Notes: generated by a model from the sequence alone, not told the origin. Numbered from the stretch's first letter, positions 25,348-40,182 are shown. The stretch is 64,000 nucleotides of DNA from Todiramphus chloris collaris (GCA_025345505.1 JANVCC010000021.1:33801766-33865765); one strand, 5' to 3'. A program made the numbers and translations.

Positions 25348-28300
25348 TATAGCTTCTCTTTACAAGTGCCAATATGCCCGTTGTCAGCATTGTAGCATAT
25401 TTCCTACTGTGGGAAACATAAAATGCTTACAGATTGAAAATTTCTGACCACTGATACTGGTGAAATCCATCACAAAATGAATTCTCCTCTTCCTTCTTCT
25501 TCCTGTAAGCCTTTAGCTCGTTAATGAATAACAATGAAGAACCACATTTAAATGCAACAGTGGAGCTATGATCTCAGCTATTAATTCTCATCAGCAGTGA
25601 TTACACAGTGCTAAGTATTGTCATTACAACATGATTTTGTGTTGTTAGGTCACAGAATAGACTGCAGAAAATCTTTTAAAAGTCAAATGAATAAGATTAC
25701 AAAAGAGTCTGTTTTCTTTATTTCTTTTTAGCCATTTAGCACAGCAATATAATTCCTAACACATAGAAATGAATTTTTTTTTTTTTTTAAAGAAATATGA
25801 AGAATTAAAGCACTAGACGATGGGAAAGAAATCACTGAAATAATCCCACAGTATTGTTGCAATAGCTATATGAATTAATTGACTCCCTTGAACAATAAGC
25901 TATAAATGACATATACATGTTTTAACATATCCAAATGTTGTCTCTGGGGTCCCAAAATTCAGGTTATTGTTTTCAAGTTTCTCTTGATCTGAACAAACCC
26001 CAGTTCTGACTTTCCTCAGACCTAATTATCTCTCCCTCAAAACCATAATCAGGTGTGGTGTTTCTGAATGGGGACATTTCATATCAGGTATCTAGCCCAT
26101 GATAAAACCCATTCAGTTGCCTTATCAGACACTTGTTCAATACTTCCAAATAATTATATTCTTAATAAGTGCCCCACTAGTGCTCTCACAGAACTTCTGG
26201 TTTATAAGCCTATTTAATGAGCACAATAAAGCTGAAAAAAATACGATGAATGTTTCATTGAAAAAATCATTATTTATAATGGTCTAAAAGAAATAAGTAT
26301 ATATATTAAATAGAGAATATCTATATGTCATTCTTAATCTTTTGTCAGTGTTCTTTCTGATTTTCTCATGTCCTTTTCTTGAACCCATGATAGCTTTCAT
26401 TTTTACTGTAGAGAAAGGGCTGCTCTAAGCAGTTCTGGTTTTTCTCTAATATCCACTCTTCTTTTTCGACTTTTCTTGATCAGACACAAATCCTGTCTCA
26501 ATTTCATCCTCCTTTCATAAGATTCTTTGACCTATCAAACCCGTTTCCCCAAAGTGATAACAAGCTCTTTGTCTATTTTTTTTTTTTTTCATTTTGAATA
26601 GAAGGTCACTAGTATTTAATGACCCTCTGCTTTTACACTTCGACTAGTGATATAGTTATAGCACTGGAAGTTGATGACTTGTTTCTATAAAGGCAGGTTC
26701 CATGATCCCCTCCACTGGCCTTTTATTCTGTTCCTGTGCTGCTGTACTAGCACAGATAGTTGTTTTGTCACCTGGTGAACTGAGTCAGGAAGCAGATTGA
26801 GATGGTGAAAATGAAAACATACTTCTCTGAAACCAAAGCACAAAATATGCCCCTCAACAGACACTACAAACAGCCTACAACAGCAAGGGTCTAGTGAGTA
26901 ACTGTAAGGAAAAAAAAAAAAAAAAAAAAGGGGGGTTTGTTTTGTTTTGTTTTGTTTTGTGGTTTTCTTTTCCTGATGATGTGGGGTTAAATACTTGTCA
27001 AAATATAGTTTAACTATTCTGTATTTTAGGTTATTATGGAGGCTACAAATTTAAAAAAAATAAAATTGAAAAAAAAAAATGATGGTATAAAGGGCTATAA
27101 AATCAAATGATCTTCAGAAAAAAAAAAAAAAAAAAAAGAAGTATTATAGAATTATATTAATATTCTTATACAAATATACTCTAATCAACCAGATTAATTT
27201 GTGCCTTTTTGTGACAGCAGAACAGTTATGTTAACAAAAGGACAATTTCTATGTCAAAAATTACAAACCAAATAATTTAGAAGTATCCAATTTCTCTCAG
27301 AAGAAAAAATATTACAATTTTTTTTAATTAAAATTTTCTGAGGACTTGAAAAATAAATATTTAAAATGTATTGAACTTGAACACCCTTTGGGTTCTTTTT
27401 TCACTTGACAGAAGAAAAATATGCACTAACTTTCTTTGTAGCATTGTTCTTCTCTGAGTTTCAGAAGCACCAAGAGAAATAACAAGCCACATAGAAAGAC
27501 AGATGTTAAAAAAAAATACATATATATATAGAAAAACCTTGCAAATTGTAACATATTAAGAGAAAGAACTTTCAACATTTTTTTTAGCCTGCAAGACAAC
27601 TGTCAATGATCACAGAGTAGTAAACTGTATATAAACTCACATCACCATCTTAGTTCATAGAACAAGGACAAGAAAAGCAGTAGGTCCTCAAAATGGAAGT
27701 AAACGGATTCCTAGAGCATGTAATATACAAAAATAAATCAGTGCAGATACTTATTTTGTTCTGATTTTTTTTTTTTTTTTTTACCATCTAGCAAATGGAA
27801 ATAATAAAAAAAAACACCCCACACTAATGTGACCAAAAAAAAAAAAAAAAATCCATTTTGTTCTCTATTGAAAAAATTGTATGCTTTCTGAGGTTAAGAA
27901 ATACCAAGAACATGAAAAATACTTACAGAATTTACAGAACTGTGATGTTTTGAAATCTTCACTCGTGGTTAGAGGCAATATAGGTATGGGTTGCTGCAAG
28001 AAAGAAATTTTGGCTCCAGGACAACATAACATATGTCAAGTCCTTTCTTATTTACAAAAAGAGAAAGTCTTATTTGGATGGCGAAATAGTTCTCTGAAGT
28101 AAATTAGCCCTTAAGACTTACTCTTAAAGGCTAAATATCTGACATGCCTTTGAAAAAGTCCATTTCACAAAGACAGATATTAAGAATTAGCAATTTGAAA
28201 GAAGAGAATTTTTTTTTTATGTGTTCACAGAATATAAAGACCAGATTGAAACTGTATGTGTGAATGTCTAAAGTATAATTGCAACATCTTTTAATATGTG

Positions 28301-31300
28301 GGTAGGAAATATCTACCTTTATGGACCCAGACACATGTATCAGAAGATTCAAGTATCTAGAAGTTTGACTACTTTGAATGAAAGTAATTTAGAAATAAAT
28401 TAAACCAAATAAAATAATAACATTAAAATGTATTCCTTATCTAAGTTATTAACTAAAAATTAACTGCTGACAGCTAGAAAATCGGTCCAGATTTTAAAAA
28501 ATGCCTTTGAAAAGTTATCTCATTTTATAAATTATTTCTAATGCCAGGGTCATTATAATTAGGAAAATGCTTCTAAATAGTCAGAGTATAGCAACAACTA
28601 CCTGTATAAGTTAAATAATGACAGTGTGAAATGACAATTAAGATCCTGTACCCCATATTTAGCATGTCATTCATCATTAATACATTTTAAAATATAGAGT
28701 CAGACAATAAGTCTGTTAAGATTTCAATTCATTTACCTCTTTCTACTTCTGCTGTAGTTTCTTTTGTCCTTCTCCTTATTTATTTACTGGCTTTCAACAC
28801 TGAAACTGAGCCAGTAGTGCTAAATAGTAACTATTAACATCAGGCAATTTGAGGACGTAGACTGGCTAAGTCAAATAAAAACTGACAAATGACACATCAC
28901 CTATCTAAGCAGAAACTACTGCCATAAAAATAGCTTTTAAAAAAGAGCTTTTTAAATTCCATGTATAGGAGATTCATTTGAAATGGAGAATTAAATCACA
29001 ATCAGTATATAATACTGGAGCAAAAGTATTATTACTTATAGAGAATAATTTGTCCCTTATTCTGATTTTATGGCTCTGGTTACTGACAGAAAATCAAGAA
29101 GAGGTTTTTACCAAATACACCTAGAAGTCCCTTAAGAATGCTTGCCAGTTTTTCTACAATTTCTGTCATGATTGCTACCTAATCTTAACTCCACCACTCA
29201 GGGTAGCCACAGCTGCAGTCTGAATAGGGTAGCAGGGGCTGGTGAAAAATAGTTGCACTGCCACATGGTCTCAACTTTATCATATAAGCAGGAAACATGT
29301 GTCACCGTCTGGTTCTGATGATGGGGCCAAAAAGTGCACTTCATTCTTTCAGCAAACCTCTCTCCGTTTCTCTTGATTTGTTATTGACCTTCAATGTGTT
29401 AAATGTCCTTGTGAATTCATTTCCTTGTCAGCAGAAGAGGGATGGTAACACTTACAGTATGTTCTTCTGATCTTGTGAGGTTTACTTAATACAAGTGAGG
29501 CACAAATGTATTTATCAACAGTTATATGCCTTTCATTGTCATGATGTAAGAGACAGAGACCTCTTCAATACTGAAGTTAAATTTGAAGCTTGCATTACTC
29601 TGCACATTCTAAAAATACCAGCAGAGCTAAGGCACAGGCAAGTGATGATATATAATGCTCTTGCCACCTTGGAAGTGTGCTGTGATCCATACAGATTGTA
29701 GGTTGCATGTATTGCAAACTTGGCTGCGTTACAAGATTTATTCTACATTTACTTCTTGATAGGCACCTGAAATGAAAAACACTACAGAAGTTCCAAGTAT
29801 TATATCAAGTACTGAGTATCTGTATCTTAGCATTTTGAATCTGAGAAAAAGCTTCTGCAAAGATATTGAGAAGATTTTTTTGTTCTCTTCCATAAATTCC
29901 AGAGTTCAGCTCCTCACCTGATGTAATTAGTTTCATTTAACCTCAAGAAAGCATTAAATGTATCAAAGGTGTCAGCTGCTGACATGAACATCAACAAATT
30001 CCTGTGTTATTACCCTTGTGATTGAAAATGCATGAAAATCTGGAAAGGTTTGGTTGAAGATATAGTTTGAATCTATCTCAGATTTAAAGATGATAGCCAA
30101 TTTTCAAAGTCCTTATTGTACAATCACTGTAAAAATTGGAGGAACGTTCATTGTTTTTCTGATGGTATAGTATAGTGTTTCTGCAGTAGTATTAGGGACA
30201 AATAAAATAATATTTCCTCTGTGTATGAATAGGAAAGAACTGACATCCTTAAGATTATACCCCCACCTTTGCTTTTCATAGATACTCTTCATAGAGATTA
30301 TATGTCATAGCAGAATCCTAAATTTTATAGTTAAAATTTTTGGACACTGGTCACGTGTAGTATGTATCAGTGAGATAAAAATGGGATATAACTGTTTGTC
30401 ATCCCTAAATATCCTTTTGTAATCTTTAACCTTTCAGAAGAAATTCCACTGTTCTATTTTGAGATATACTGGGGAAAAAAACAATTACAGAGAGCAATAA
30501 AGCTCAATACAACAGGTTTTAATACTGTATTTTTTAACATTACTACTGCAACTACTGCAAAGTTGTTGAATGCTATTTTTCAACACTAAGAGCATGTCAG
30601 ACTATCCTTGCTATTGTGAGAATGGCTGTATAGGGCTTTAGTTAGTTCTTTGCTTTCTTTTTTGTCTCTTGCAGGTTTTTACTCTTTGCTTAAAAATTTA
30701 CCTTAATCATAGGGTCTAAAAGTAAATGGTACTGTGCTTCTCCAGGGAGCACTTGCTAAAAGTTCATCAGCTCCTCTCTTCTCTGTGCCATAGGACTAAG
30801 GACAGTTCAGCTTTCAGAGTTTTTTTTATGTCCTTTCACTATTTTGTTTTTGCTGTTGTAGGAACAGAGCCTCACTTTGCATACAAACAAGTTTTAGTAC
30901 AAAATCACTTTCACCTATTTGTTGATGCAGTGTATTGATATAATAGAAGGTTTTCTACAGGCAACATTGTAATTAGCACTGAAAAATACGGGAGAGTTCT
31001 TAATGAAAAAAAGAAGTTACTTAGAAAAGGGAGGAAAGAATCATGTATTCGATAGTATTAAATAATTTCTATCCTTTCATACTTGTAATATAAGCTTCCT
31101 TTATCCAGCCTCCTTTTAGGTCAACACACTGCCTCAATGAGCCCACAGTACAGACTTCTTTATGCCAGGCTTCACCTTTTCACAGGCATTGGTCTCCTAG
31201 GGGAACTAAATATTTAACTATATTCAGTTATTAATGTCCCCGAAAAGAGAAATACTTGAGACTTTATAAATTTATGTCAAGATGTATTGGTCACATTCCC

Positions 31301-31788
31301 TTGTTTACCTTTATACCACAATAAATTAACATGCATATGTGTGAAGCTCTAGCTGGTGACCTCTTCAAGTTAATAAAGCTTGACATTTTAATAGGATAAA
31401 CAAATGTTTTATTTGTGTAGTGCAGAGTATTTTACCAATGATCAGATGTGAGTTTGTTAGATATTTGTTCTTTATATAATGGAGGTAGACCTCATGTTTG
31501 CTAGATGACCTATTATTCTGCTGATTCATTGAATGTGTGTTATAATTTAAAGGTCAGGGCTATCCATTAAACTTATCAACATGGTGAAAGATAATTTAAA
31601 TCAAAAACATTCCTGTATGAGCTTCATTAATTCTATGGCATGAATGCTGAAACAATAGTGAGAAAAGTTAATTCTCCAAGCTGAAGGATTGCAGCCTGTG
31701 ACTTCTATGGCTACAGATCTGCAATGGAGTGGAGTCACAGGTAGTTCATAAAGAAAGTAGGTAAGTAAATTCTCAGTGGAACTGTGTT

Positions 31789-31820
<32 letters not shown>

Positions 31821-34800
31821 TGAATAATATTATTAGGAAAAATAATTTAAGAGTTAGTTCCAGAAATGTGGGGCATAACCTGTTTTTTATTGGGACACAG
31901 AGTGGATCAGAGTAACACAATTCATACCTGATTCAGCTTTCAGATCATTTTTGTGAGGTGATTTAACTAAGATACTTAGGCTAAACTATAGAGCAATCAT
32001 AAACTGAGAACCTTAGCCTAATACCAAAAAAATCATAGACAATAATGAATTGGTCATGTATTACAGTGAATCTCTCAATTATACTGGGTTTTTTATTTCT
32101 TATAAACAATGAAGAACATCTAAGTAATTGAACATTATGTCAATACTATTCTAGTATATATGACAGTATGTAGCAGTTATGTAGTTTAACTACGAGAAGA
32201 CTGGATAACAACTGAATATCTTAATTTGTACTGTTATGTTAATCTATTGTACAAGCGTGGTATTTTCTGCCATTCTCTTAAATCTCTAAATCAATATTAA
32301 AAAGAGTGAAGAGACTCGTATGACTTTTTTTTTTTTTTTTTTCCTGTCGATTTCAGAAAATGGAAGTGGACTTCCAAGCAGCATGCAAGTGACCAAAATA
32401 TACTGACAATTGAAAGTCCTCTGGCAACACTTATTTGTGGGTGACCTTTAAAAAGTATCTCCTGCCTCCAGGCACACACATGCTATTTACACTAATCCTC
32501 TTAAGTTTTCCTTATGGCTCCAATATGCTGCTGCTTCCCCAGCATCCCCTTCCATCTTTGGACCTCATTTCTCTGTTTCAGATTTATTTTTTAATTCTGA
32601 TAGCAGCTGCTAATGGGGCTATTTTTTCCTATAAATTCTACTAGGAGCATACAACTGATTTCAAAAGGCTCAAGATTAGATTTATGGAGTACAGCCTGAG
32701 AATTAGAAGAAGGCATCCCAAAGCTGTTTTGTAAATGAGTTGCTTGGAGGTAGAGTGCAGACTATAAAGAGACTAGAAAATCCTATCAATAGTGATTAAG
32801 ACACTAAAAGAACATTTAGACAAGAATATACTTTTTTTTTTTTTTTGCTATTATTATATCTACTCTCATGTTAATGTTATCAATAAGTGTTTTTCTAATA
32901 ATAAGGAAATAACTTACTCAAAGTTATATATTAAACGACAATAAGGAAATAATTTATTCTTTGACATTAATTTTATTTCTATGGACTGTGTGTTTCCTCC
33001 ATTTTGATTGCTTGTACAAGCCTAAATTTAATTAGAGTTAACTAGAAATATTCACCCAGATAGTAGTTAAAATCTCTTGTAAGAAATACAGACTTGCTCT
33101 CAAAAATATTGTAGACAGAAAACTAATTAAGATAATTAATTACTAGTTAATAAGTTAATATTTTTAGGTTTTCTTTGGAGTAACTAAGAAATAATGTCAT
33201 TTTTTATAGAGGAGAAAGAAATATGAACTTGCAGTTCTTATTGTATGCTTTATCAAACCTCTTAATCATGTAAATGCCCTGGTTATTCATATAGTTGACA
33301 CTGTAAAATACATTAATAACTCATCTGTCATGGTGGCAAGAAATCCAAAATAAGCAAATTCAGAAGACGGTTAAGACATCTAAGTAAAGTGATTACAATA
33401 TTTTTCTGGAAAACCAACTGAAGAATATTATGAACAGTCTCCACTGCATGGACGTATCATACTAGAGCATAATATCCTTGAATGGAAATGATCTGGATAA
33501 GAAAACTAAACAGGGATACATTCCAGAAAATAATTTTCTTCAAATATGAAATATAAATAATATATGAATTTTATTTCTTGATATTCTATGCACATCTAAA
33601 TCGTACTACTGACATATTTTATTCCACTTTGATGTGGTAAAACAATTCTAATATTAACACTTATGACATTTTAAACTGCAAATCAGTGGGGAAATTGAGA
33701 CTTGTAGACCTTGGGGTTTAAAAAACAAAAAAAAAATTACAAATTTTATTTTCTACAGGAAAAAAAATGGTCTGAATTCAGCATGCTTTCATTGATTTTT
33801 GCGTTTTGATCTGTGAATTACTCATTTAAGACAGTCAGAGCTAGGTCTAACAAAAGGTAGAGGTGCCTAACAGTGAGATGCTGCAGTTCAGGCATTGTCA
33901 ATCTCCAGTTAGAGATAGAGAAACTTGATTAAAATATCTAAACTCCCCAAACTGTTCAGTGTAAATGCTGAGTGCCTCAGAAGGGCATATCAATATGTAG
34001 ACATCAACTAAAGAGACATTCAGTGGGCAACAAAATAGAACTAGCCATTAGGAAATGATGAGGACAGGCTCTGATCATTAAATATCAACCTTTGGTTATT
34101 TTAATGTGACAGCTATAATACCTTAACATAATAAAACCAGAAAAAAATATATAAAGAAACAAAAGTAGTTATTTTCAAATAGAGACAGACATATAAATGT
34201 GACTGAGTAAAAGTATAAAATATTACCTAAAATAAAAGCAGAAGTTAATTCACTTAATAGGTCAGATGCAATCCTCTGTATCCCACTAGTTACAGAGGAC
34301 TGACTATAGGGAATCCTTGTTTGTATAGATTTCTGTCATTTCACTGATTAATTAATTCAATTTTAATAAACTAAAATTTCAGTAAATTTGTATTCAGTAC
34401 AATAAATTTCAGATTTTTATTATGGCTTTTCCCATAGAGAAATATGACCACTTTGTGAATGCTGTTGTGTGACAGCTTGAAAAAAATTAGACCTCAACCC
34501 CAGTCCTAAACACTCACTTATTTCTGTGAAACTAGCAGGAAGTTACTCATCTTTTTTCTGCTGCTCTGTTAACTCTGCTTCATATCACTCAGAGGGTTAA
34601 AATAATTCATAGAAGGGAACTTACAGACAGAAATACAGAAGAAGAAATACTCTTTGCCATTATTAAAAAACAAATTGATACTTAGGCTACCACCAAGATT
34701 TGTCTTCCACACGGCATAAGTGAATGTCACTAGTGTGTTCAATTGAATCTTCTTCATAGTGGGAAAATAACGTCTCCAAAAAGCTACTCACACTTCTCTA

Positions 34801-37800
34801 TGTGAAATCATCTCATGAAGCGTTTGAGAATGCTCTGGAAACTAGTATATGCTGTACCTCATTTTCATTTCTTTCCCAGTCAATAGCAGATGCTCAGGTT
34901 CTGGCAATGGCCTGCAACTGAGAGCTTACCTACTTTAATCTGAAGGTTTAAATGTTTACAGGAGTAAAAGATTAAAGATTCCTGGGAGTGCAAAGTCCCA
35001 TCTATCTAATAACATGTAAGAAGGTGATGAAGGTAATGAAGCTTCACCAAATCTACAAGTATGGCAGTGTAGGTGCTTGGAAGAATCTATCCCCATGTTA
35101 GAAGAAGCTTGGAAAATAGACGGTATGGGCAAGAGAAAGGAAAAGCTTGCAAGAAATATGAGACATGTAACAGGTTTTATTCTGGGGAGGTGAGAGAATC
35201 GGGAACGAGGTAGCAAGCATGACTCTTGAAGGTGAAAGAGTATAGGTCAGGACATATGAAAACAATGAGCATGTTTCTCAGTTGAAGGCCCTCCCTTTCT
35301 AACCTGTGAAGCTTTGTGAAAATTGAAAGAACAAATAAACTTAGAACCTTCACATCTCTGTCCAAATTGGTTGACATGATTTTTTTTTTTTTTTAATGTT
35401 TGTAATCAAATAAACCATGTTTGTCTGTCAAAATAGAATGAACAAAACCCCAGAAAATCCAGAGTTCCCTTCTTTGAAGTAGATGTTCCAGCCGTAGCTT
35501 GCTTTTTGAGCATTCTCATAAATTTTGAATTCTTTCCTGCATAGTGACATAGCTTCAACAGGAAAAATGAAGAGTACTCCAAAAGACATGAATAACTTAT
35601 AGCCTAACAGTTATGGCACTTAAAAGTAAGTGATAGTTTGTAAAGAGTCAGATCCTGTCAGTGTGTATTAGTCATGATCTAGGAACACCTCTCTGATAGA
35701 GTCTTTGCCTTTGTCAAAGATTCCTGGGTTCAATGCGCTTTCCAGATGAAAAGAATTAAAATCTTTAACTTCTGCTGTCCTAGGAATGTTTTTACCAGGC
35801 AATGACTACTACTCAGACTGAATGTAAAGTTGTGCGTGTTTATTTATTTAATTTTGGCAGTCAAGAAATATTAAAAAGACCAAAAAATGCCAAAAGAAAG
35901 GACACAGAAGGAGGAGAAATAATGTTTCTAACCTGTTGGTTATGAAAGTCGGGGAAGAGGCATGGTCCTGAAATAGGTTAGGCTAAGGGAAAAAAAAGGA
36001 GTCTAAATTTCTGAATTTCTTTCTAAATGCTTCAAGTATGATGTTTTATAGAAATGTAATTGAAAGACCAGTCTTTAGTGAAGAAATCTGAACCCTGTCT
36101 CAAGGGCTGAGAAAATAGCATACATGTGGCTGAGGAAGGTACTTGCAATTTGAAATGTATAGCCTCTACCTGCAGTTTTCTCTGATCATGTTCTTTTTCT
36201 TAGATTGTGGCTTTTTTAAAAATCAAGACTTAAACTGTCTTTGCCCTATCACACTCTCTTTCCTCATCAGAAATCTCAAACAAATGTTTCATAGGATGAA
36301 GGTCTCAAAATTAAAAAGTTCCTTTGAATTTCAAGGAAAAATGACAGATTAATAAAAGTTAGTTCCTTTATTAGGCTGACCAAACAGTACACATAGTCAG
36401 ACTGCCAGCCACAGCAAGCAGAATTCTGAACTCACTGAAACACACATAATTTCTGTCACTAAGATAAAGAAAGTCAGTAAGTCAGCATTTCTATGAAAGT
36501 TCTGGAAAGGGCAAGGTGAATGGGTGGAAGGGGACAGATCTGAGGTCAGGTTTTCATGGGAAATATATTAAGTGGAAACATAAATCACCTATGCATGAGT
36601 TAAATTTTGTTGCTGTAGTTCATCATGGAAAAGGTTGTATTTCAGTGCCATTTTAAGTGCAAACTTACACAGACAGAAATAGAAAACTTTGTAGGGTTCA
36701 CATCCTAAGCTTCTCAAAGTCCATGCAGCTAACACACCTTGCCAGACTATGATTGGCTCAGAATATAAGTGAGATGTGGTGGGTTGGCATTGACTAAGGG
36801 CCAAACTCTCATCCTTTCAATTTATAAAAGCAATTTATCAGTCTTTTTCTAAGTCTTTCAGAGAAGTACATTCAGAGTGCAACATTTCCTTACAGAGGTG
36901 GTTTACCTTTGTTAAAAAAAAAAAAAAAAAAATTGTCATTGGAAAACTAAAAACTTTGTCACATTTTTAGGTATTGAAAATGTATGGTGGTGATTCTAAC
37001 CTTTTATTACACAGGAAAAATTTGTTGAAACCACATTTGTGCTTCTTCAAGTGTGTTCATGACTCAGAACCCATTCACTAGTTAAAGTAATTAAAATGGT
37101 GCCTGATATTTGAAAAGTCTGGCAGGATTTTTCTTCCTGCACTGAGTCTCTCCTTTAAAGAGCATCTTCTTCAGTACTCTGAGTTTTAAATGTAGGCACC
37201 TGACTTCGACAAAAAGAATTTAATCACTTCATCCTTATACTTCATTTTGTCCATCTTTTAAATTTTCTATTAAAGCGGCATTTTCACTCTCTTGTTCAAA
37301 TGAAAATGCCACACTTCTTAATGTATGTACTTTGGAGTAATCATTCAAGAAGAAGAGGTGAAATAGAGTTGTGGAACTTTTAAAAATTAAATTAAAAACC
37401 CATAGAAAATCTGAGATCCATGAATACCTAAGTTGATTCTATTTCTTAATTCTGTTACCATTGTCTTGTCTTGATGCATGGTTGCATATTTCTGGTAATG
37501 CTAATTCTTCGGTGCTTTGCTTCAGGTTTTCTTCAGAGACAGACATGAGTTACCATAATCAGTATCATCACCTTCAGTATTAACTTAATGTAAAATTCTT
37601 GTAAGGTTCCTTGTACGCCAGTGCTTGCAACATATCTTCCTCAGTTCACTTGGAAGCTATGAAGTAATCTGGGAGAAATGGTGTTGCAGAGATGGGTAAG
37701 AAATGACATCTTTTCTTTTCAGAAGAATGTCATAAGTTTGAAAAACTGGTTTTCAGGCCTGAAGAGAAATTCTGGTGAGGGAAAAATAAAAACTCTGAAA

Positions 37801-38704
37801 TGTTATTGACCTACCTACTTCAGAGCAGAAACATGAACGTTGTAGACATGCAAAACTCAGTGATGCTTAGTCTTCCAGGCATCTTGGCATCTTAACTGTA
37901 TTTCAGAACTCTGTAATATATTTTTTTTTCTTTTTTCTCCCCCTTCCCATAGGGAATGAAAACAAGTCTTAAAATATTCTGATAGATTAATTTTCTGTTT
38001 TCTAGACAGCCATAGCTATTAATCCCTAGCCTATGCCCTAAAAACTTAAATGACTAACAATATTTGGATAAAAAAATGCAGATCTTTTGGAGGCTGTTAC
38101 GTAGCATTCAAATTGGTAGCAGTGTTAGAGTAATGTTATACTATAAGCCAACAATTTAGCTCTTTTAGTATTTCTTCCATGTGCATAAGCCATTCCAAAC
38201 TTCAGTTTAGGAAGAGCAAGGCAACGTGTAAAAAAGCACTGTGGCTTTTCTGCTTTGAGGGATCTGATTTCTTCCCTCTTTTTCTCAGCCTTCCCTATTA
38301 TTTATGCTCTTATGCAGCACCTGGCATGTTAAATCAAAGTGGTTAAAGAACAGACAGACTATTAAAAAAAAAAACACTATGCATTTTATTGTAACTTTAA
38401 TAATAAATCAAATATATTAAATGATTCAGTATACATATGAAACATCTGCTCGAAAGTGGAATCCGCTAAATTGATGTTCATATGTGTCAATACAAGGCAC
38501 AGTCTATACACTGATGCATGTGCTTCTGAAAAAAAGCTTACCTTGATCCTTCTTAACTTTTCAAATGATTGTGTAAAGTATATAACTTTAAGTTTTGTAG
38601 TACTGAAAATTGGATTACATGGAATGAATATGAATTTATGGAAGCTGAAGATTAGCTCATGAACAACTCCATGAATTTAGAACCATACTGCACTGATGAT
38701 ATCC
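25348..38704. other. No gene seen; long AT-rich unique stretch
   Basis: Over 13 kb without a recognisable transposon or gene. Homopolymers include A20 at 26910-26929, A20 at 27118-27137, T28 at 31790-31817, T18 at 32325-32342 and A19 at 36914-36932. The intervals 28440-28720 and 31320-31740 look like complex, homopolymer-poor noncoding DNA that might be conserved, which cannot be tested here. All open frames are short and motif-free. Confidence 0.5.
26930..26960 (+). repeat. GTTTT pentanucleotide microsatellite next to poly-A
   Basis: A20 (26910-26929) is followed by a short G-run and then about five GTTTT units. The sharp switch from A to G to T-rich sequence is a compound simple repeat. 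Confidence 0.85.
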
Positions 38705-40182
38705 TTTGTGAAAGAAAATTTAATTTAATTTCTTTCCAGTTAAAACAAACAAATCCAAAAACAACTTTCCCTCACAGTTGTCTTCTTTCCAGGTTCAACT
38801 TTTCTCCTAACTCTTCTACCTGCTCTGCCAAAGTGTCATGGGGCATGGGGAATGGCAGCTGTAGTCAGTTTGTAAGGCTTCATATCTGCTACTCATTCCT
38901 CCTTACACACTTCCTCTGCTCCAGTATGGGATCCCTTTGGTTGAAAACAGCCCTCTTGAACTGCTCCAGCATGCATCCTTCCTACAGGGCAGAGTCTCTC
39001 AGGAACAGCCTGTTTCAGTGTGGGTCTCCTGTGAGTCACAGGTCCTTCATGAAAATCTGCTTTGGTGTGCACTCCTCTCCACTGGCCCTAACTCCTGCCA
39101 GGAATACGCTTCACAGAATCACAGAATTACGGAGGCTGGAAAAGACCTCTGAGATCATCAAGTCCAGCCTATGACCTAACACCACCACATCAGCTAGACC
39201 ATGGCACTAAGTGCCACATCAGCCTTTCTTTAAACACATTCAGGGACGGTGACTCCACCACCTCCCTGGGCAGTCCATTCCAATGTCTGATCACCCTCTC
39301 TGTCAGGAAGTGCTTCCTGATATCCAACCAAAACCTCCCCTAGTGCAGCTTCAGGCCATGACCTCTTGTCCTGTAACTAGTTGCCTGAAAGAAGAGCCCA
39401 ACCCCCACCTGACTGCAACCTCCCTTCAGGTAGTTGTAGAGAACAATAAGGTCCCCCCTGCGTCTCATCCAGGCTTAACAACCCCAACTCCCTCAGCCTC
39501 TCCTCAGAAGACTTTTTCTAGTCCCTTCATCAGCCTCATTGCTCTCTTCTGGGCCTGCTCCAGCACCTCAATATCCTTCTTGAAATGAGGGGCCCAGAAC
39601 TGTAAACAGTACTCAAGGTGAGGCCTCACCAGTGCTGAGTACAGGGGGAGAATCACGTCCCTAGTCCTGCTGGCCACACTATTCCTGATACAAGCCAGGA
39701 TGCCATTGGCTTTCTAGGCCTTCTGAGCACACTGCTGGATCATGTGCAACCAGTTGTCAACCAGCACTCCCAGGTCTTCTATGTGGTCTTTCCATGGTCT
39801 GCAGCTTCCTTCAGGGCATATCCACCTGCTACACTGCAGGGTCCTCCACGAGCTGCAGGTAGATATCTGCTCCACTGTGGTCTTCCATGGGATTCAGGAA
39901 GCACCTCCTACCCCTCTTTTTATGTTCTTGGTGTCTACATATTTTTTTCTTTCACATTTTCTCAAGCCTTTCTCAAAGCTGCTACACAGAATTTTTAACA
40001 CTCTTTAAAATGTTAACACAGAAGCACCACTGGCATCACAGTTTGTTTCAGCTTTGGTCAGTGGTGGGTCCATCTTGGAGCCATCTGGAACTGTCTCTAT
40101 CTGACATATAGATAGCTCCTAATGTATTCTCTTAGAAGTCTGAAACCTCCACGCTACCAAACTTTGCCCCATAAACTCAACA
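38705..40182 (-). mobile_element. Long ERV LTR on the minus strand, interrupted by a CR1 insertion
   Basis: Two GC-rich blocks, 38705-39110 and 39781-40182, read as one avian LTR once the CR1 between them is removed. Read on the minus strand from 40182 it starts tgttgagtttatgg, then gcaaagtttggtagcg, ggctccaagatggacccacc and agaaggaactcc-like text. Further in are repeated modules built on 'gctgcag' and 'ctggagcag', such as agctgcaggtagatatc on the plus strand. The far end is an AT-rich taattaaat-like block near 38720. The order matches an abundant neoavian LTR family that I remember. The expected 3' end is missing, so the LTR is truncated near 38705. Family naming was not verified. Confidence 0.7.
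39111..39780 (-). mobile_element. CR1 LINE inserted in the LTR, 5'-truncated
   Basis: The left edge carries the tail of a minus-strand CR1 (tcacagaatcacagaatt), followed by ggctggaaaagacctctgag and accacctccctgggcag. Minus-strand translation gives ORF2 C-terminal text, including EDLGVLVDN, then [15 protein letters not shown] and [14 protein letters not shown], with in-frame stops and frameshifts. The element ends abruptly at caggtcttct, where the surrounding LTR resumes (atgtggtctttcc). The LTR sequence is continuous across the insertion apart from a small loss, so the CR1 is the younger of the two. Confidence 0.9.

Noticed and set aside
35726..35736. gggttcaatgc, resembling a tRNA T-loop / B box
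   Set aside because: No matching A box, acceptor stem or cloverleaf pairing was found around it.
38659..39174. 171-codon open frame, one of the longest in the window
   Set aside because: It runs from unique DNA through the minus-strand LTR into a CR1 tail on the wrong strand. It has no domain and is explained by the GC-rich LTR.
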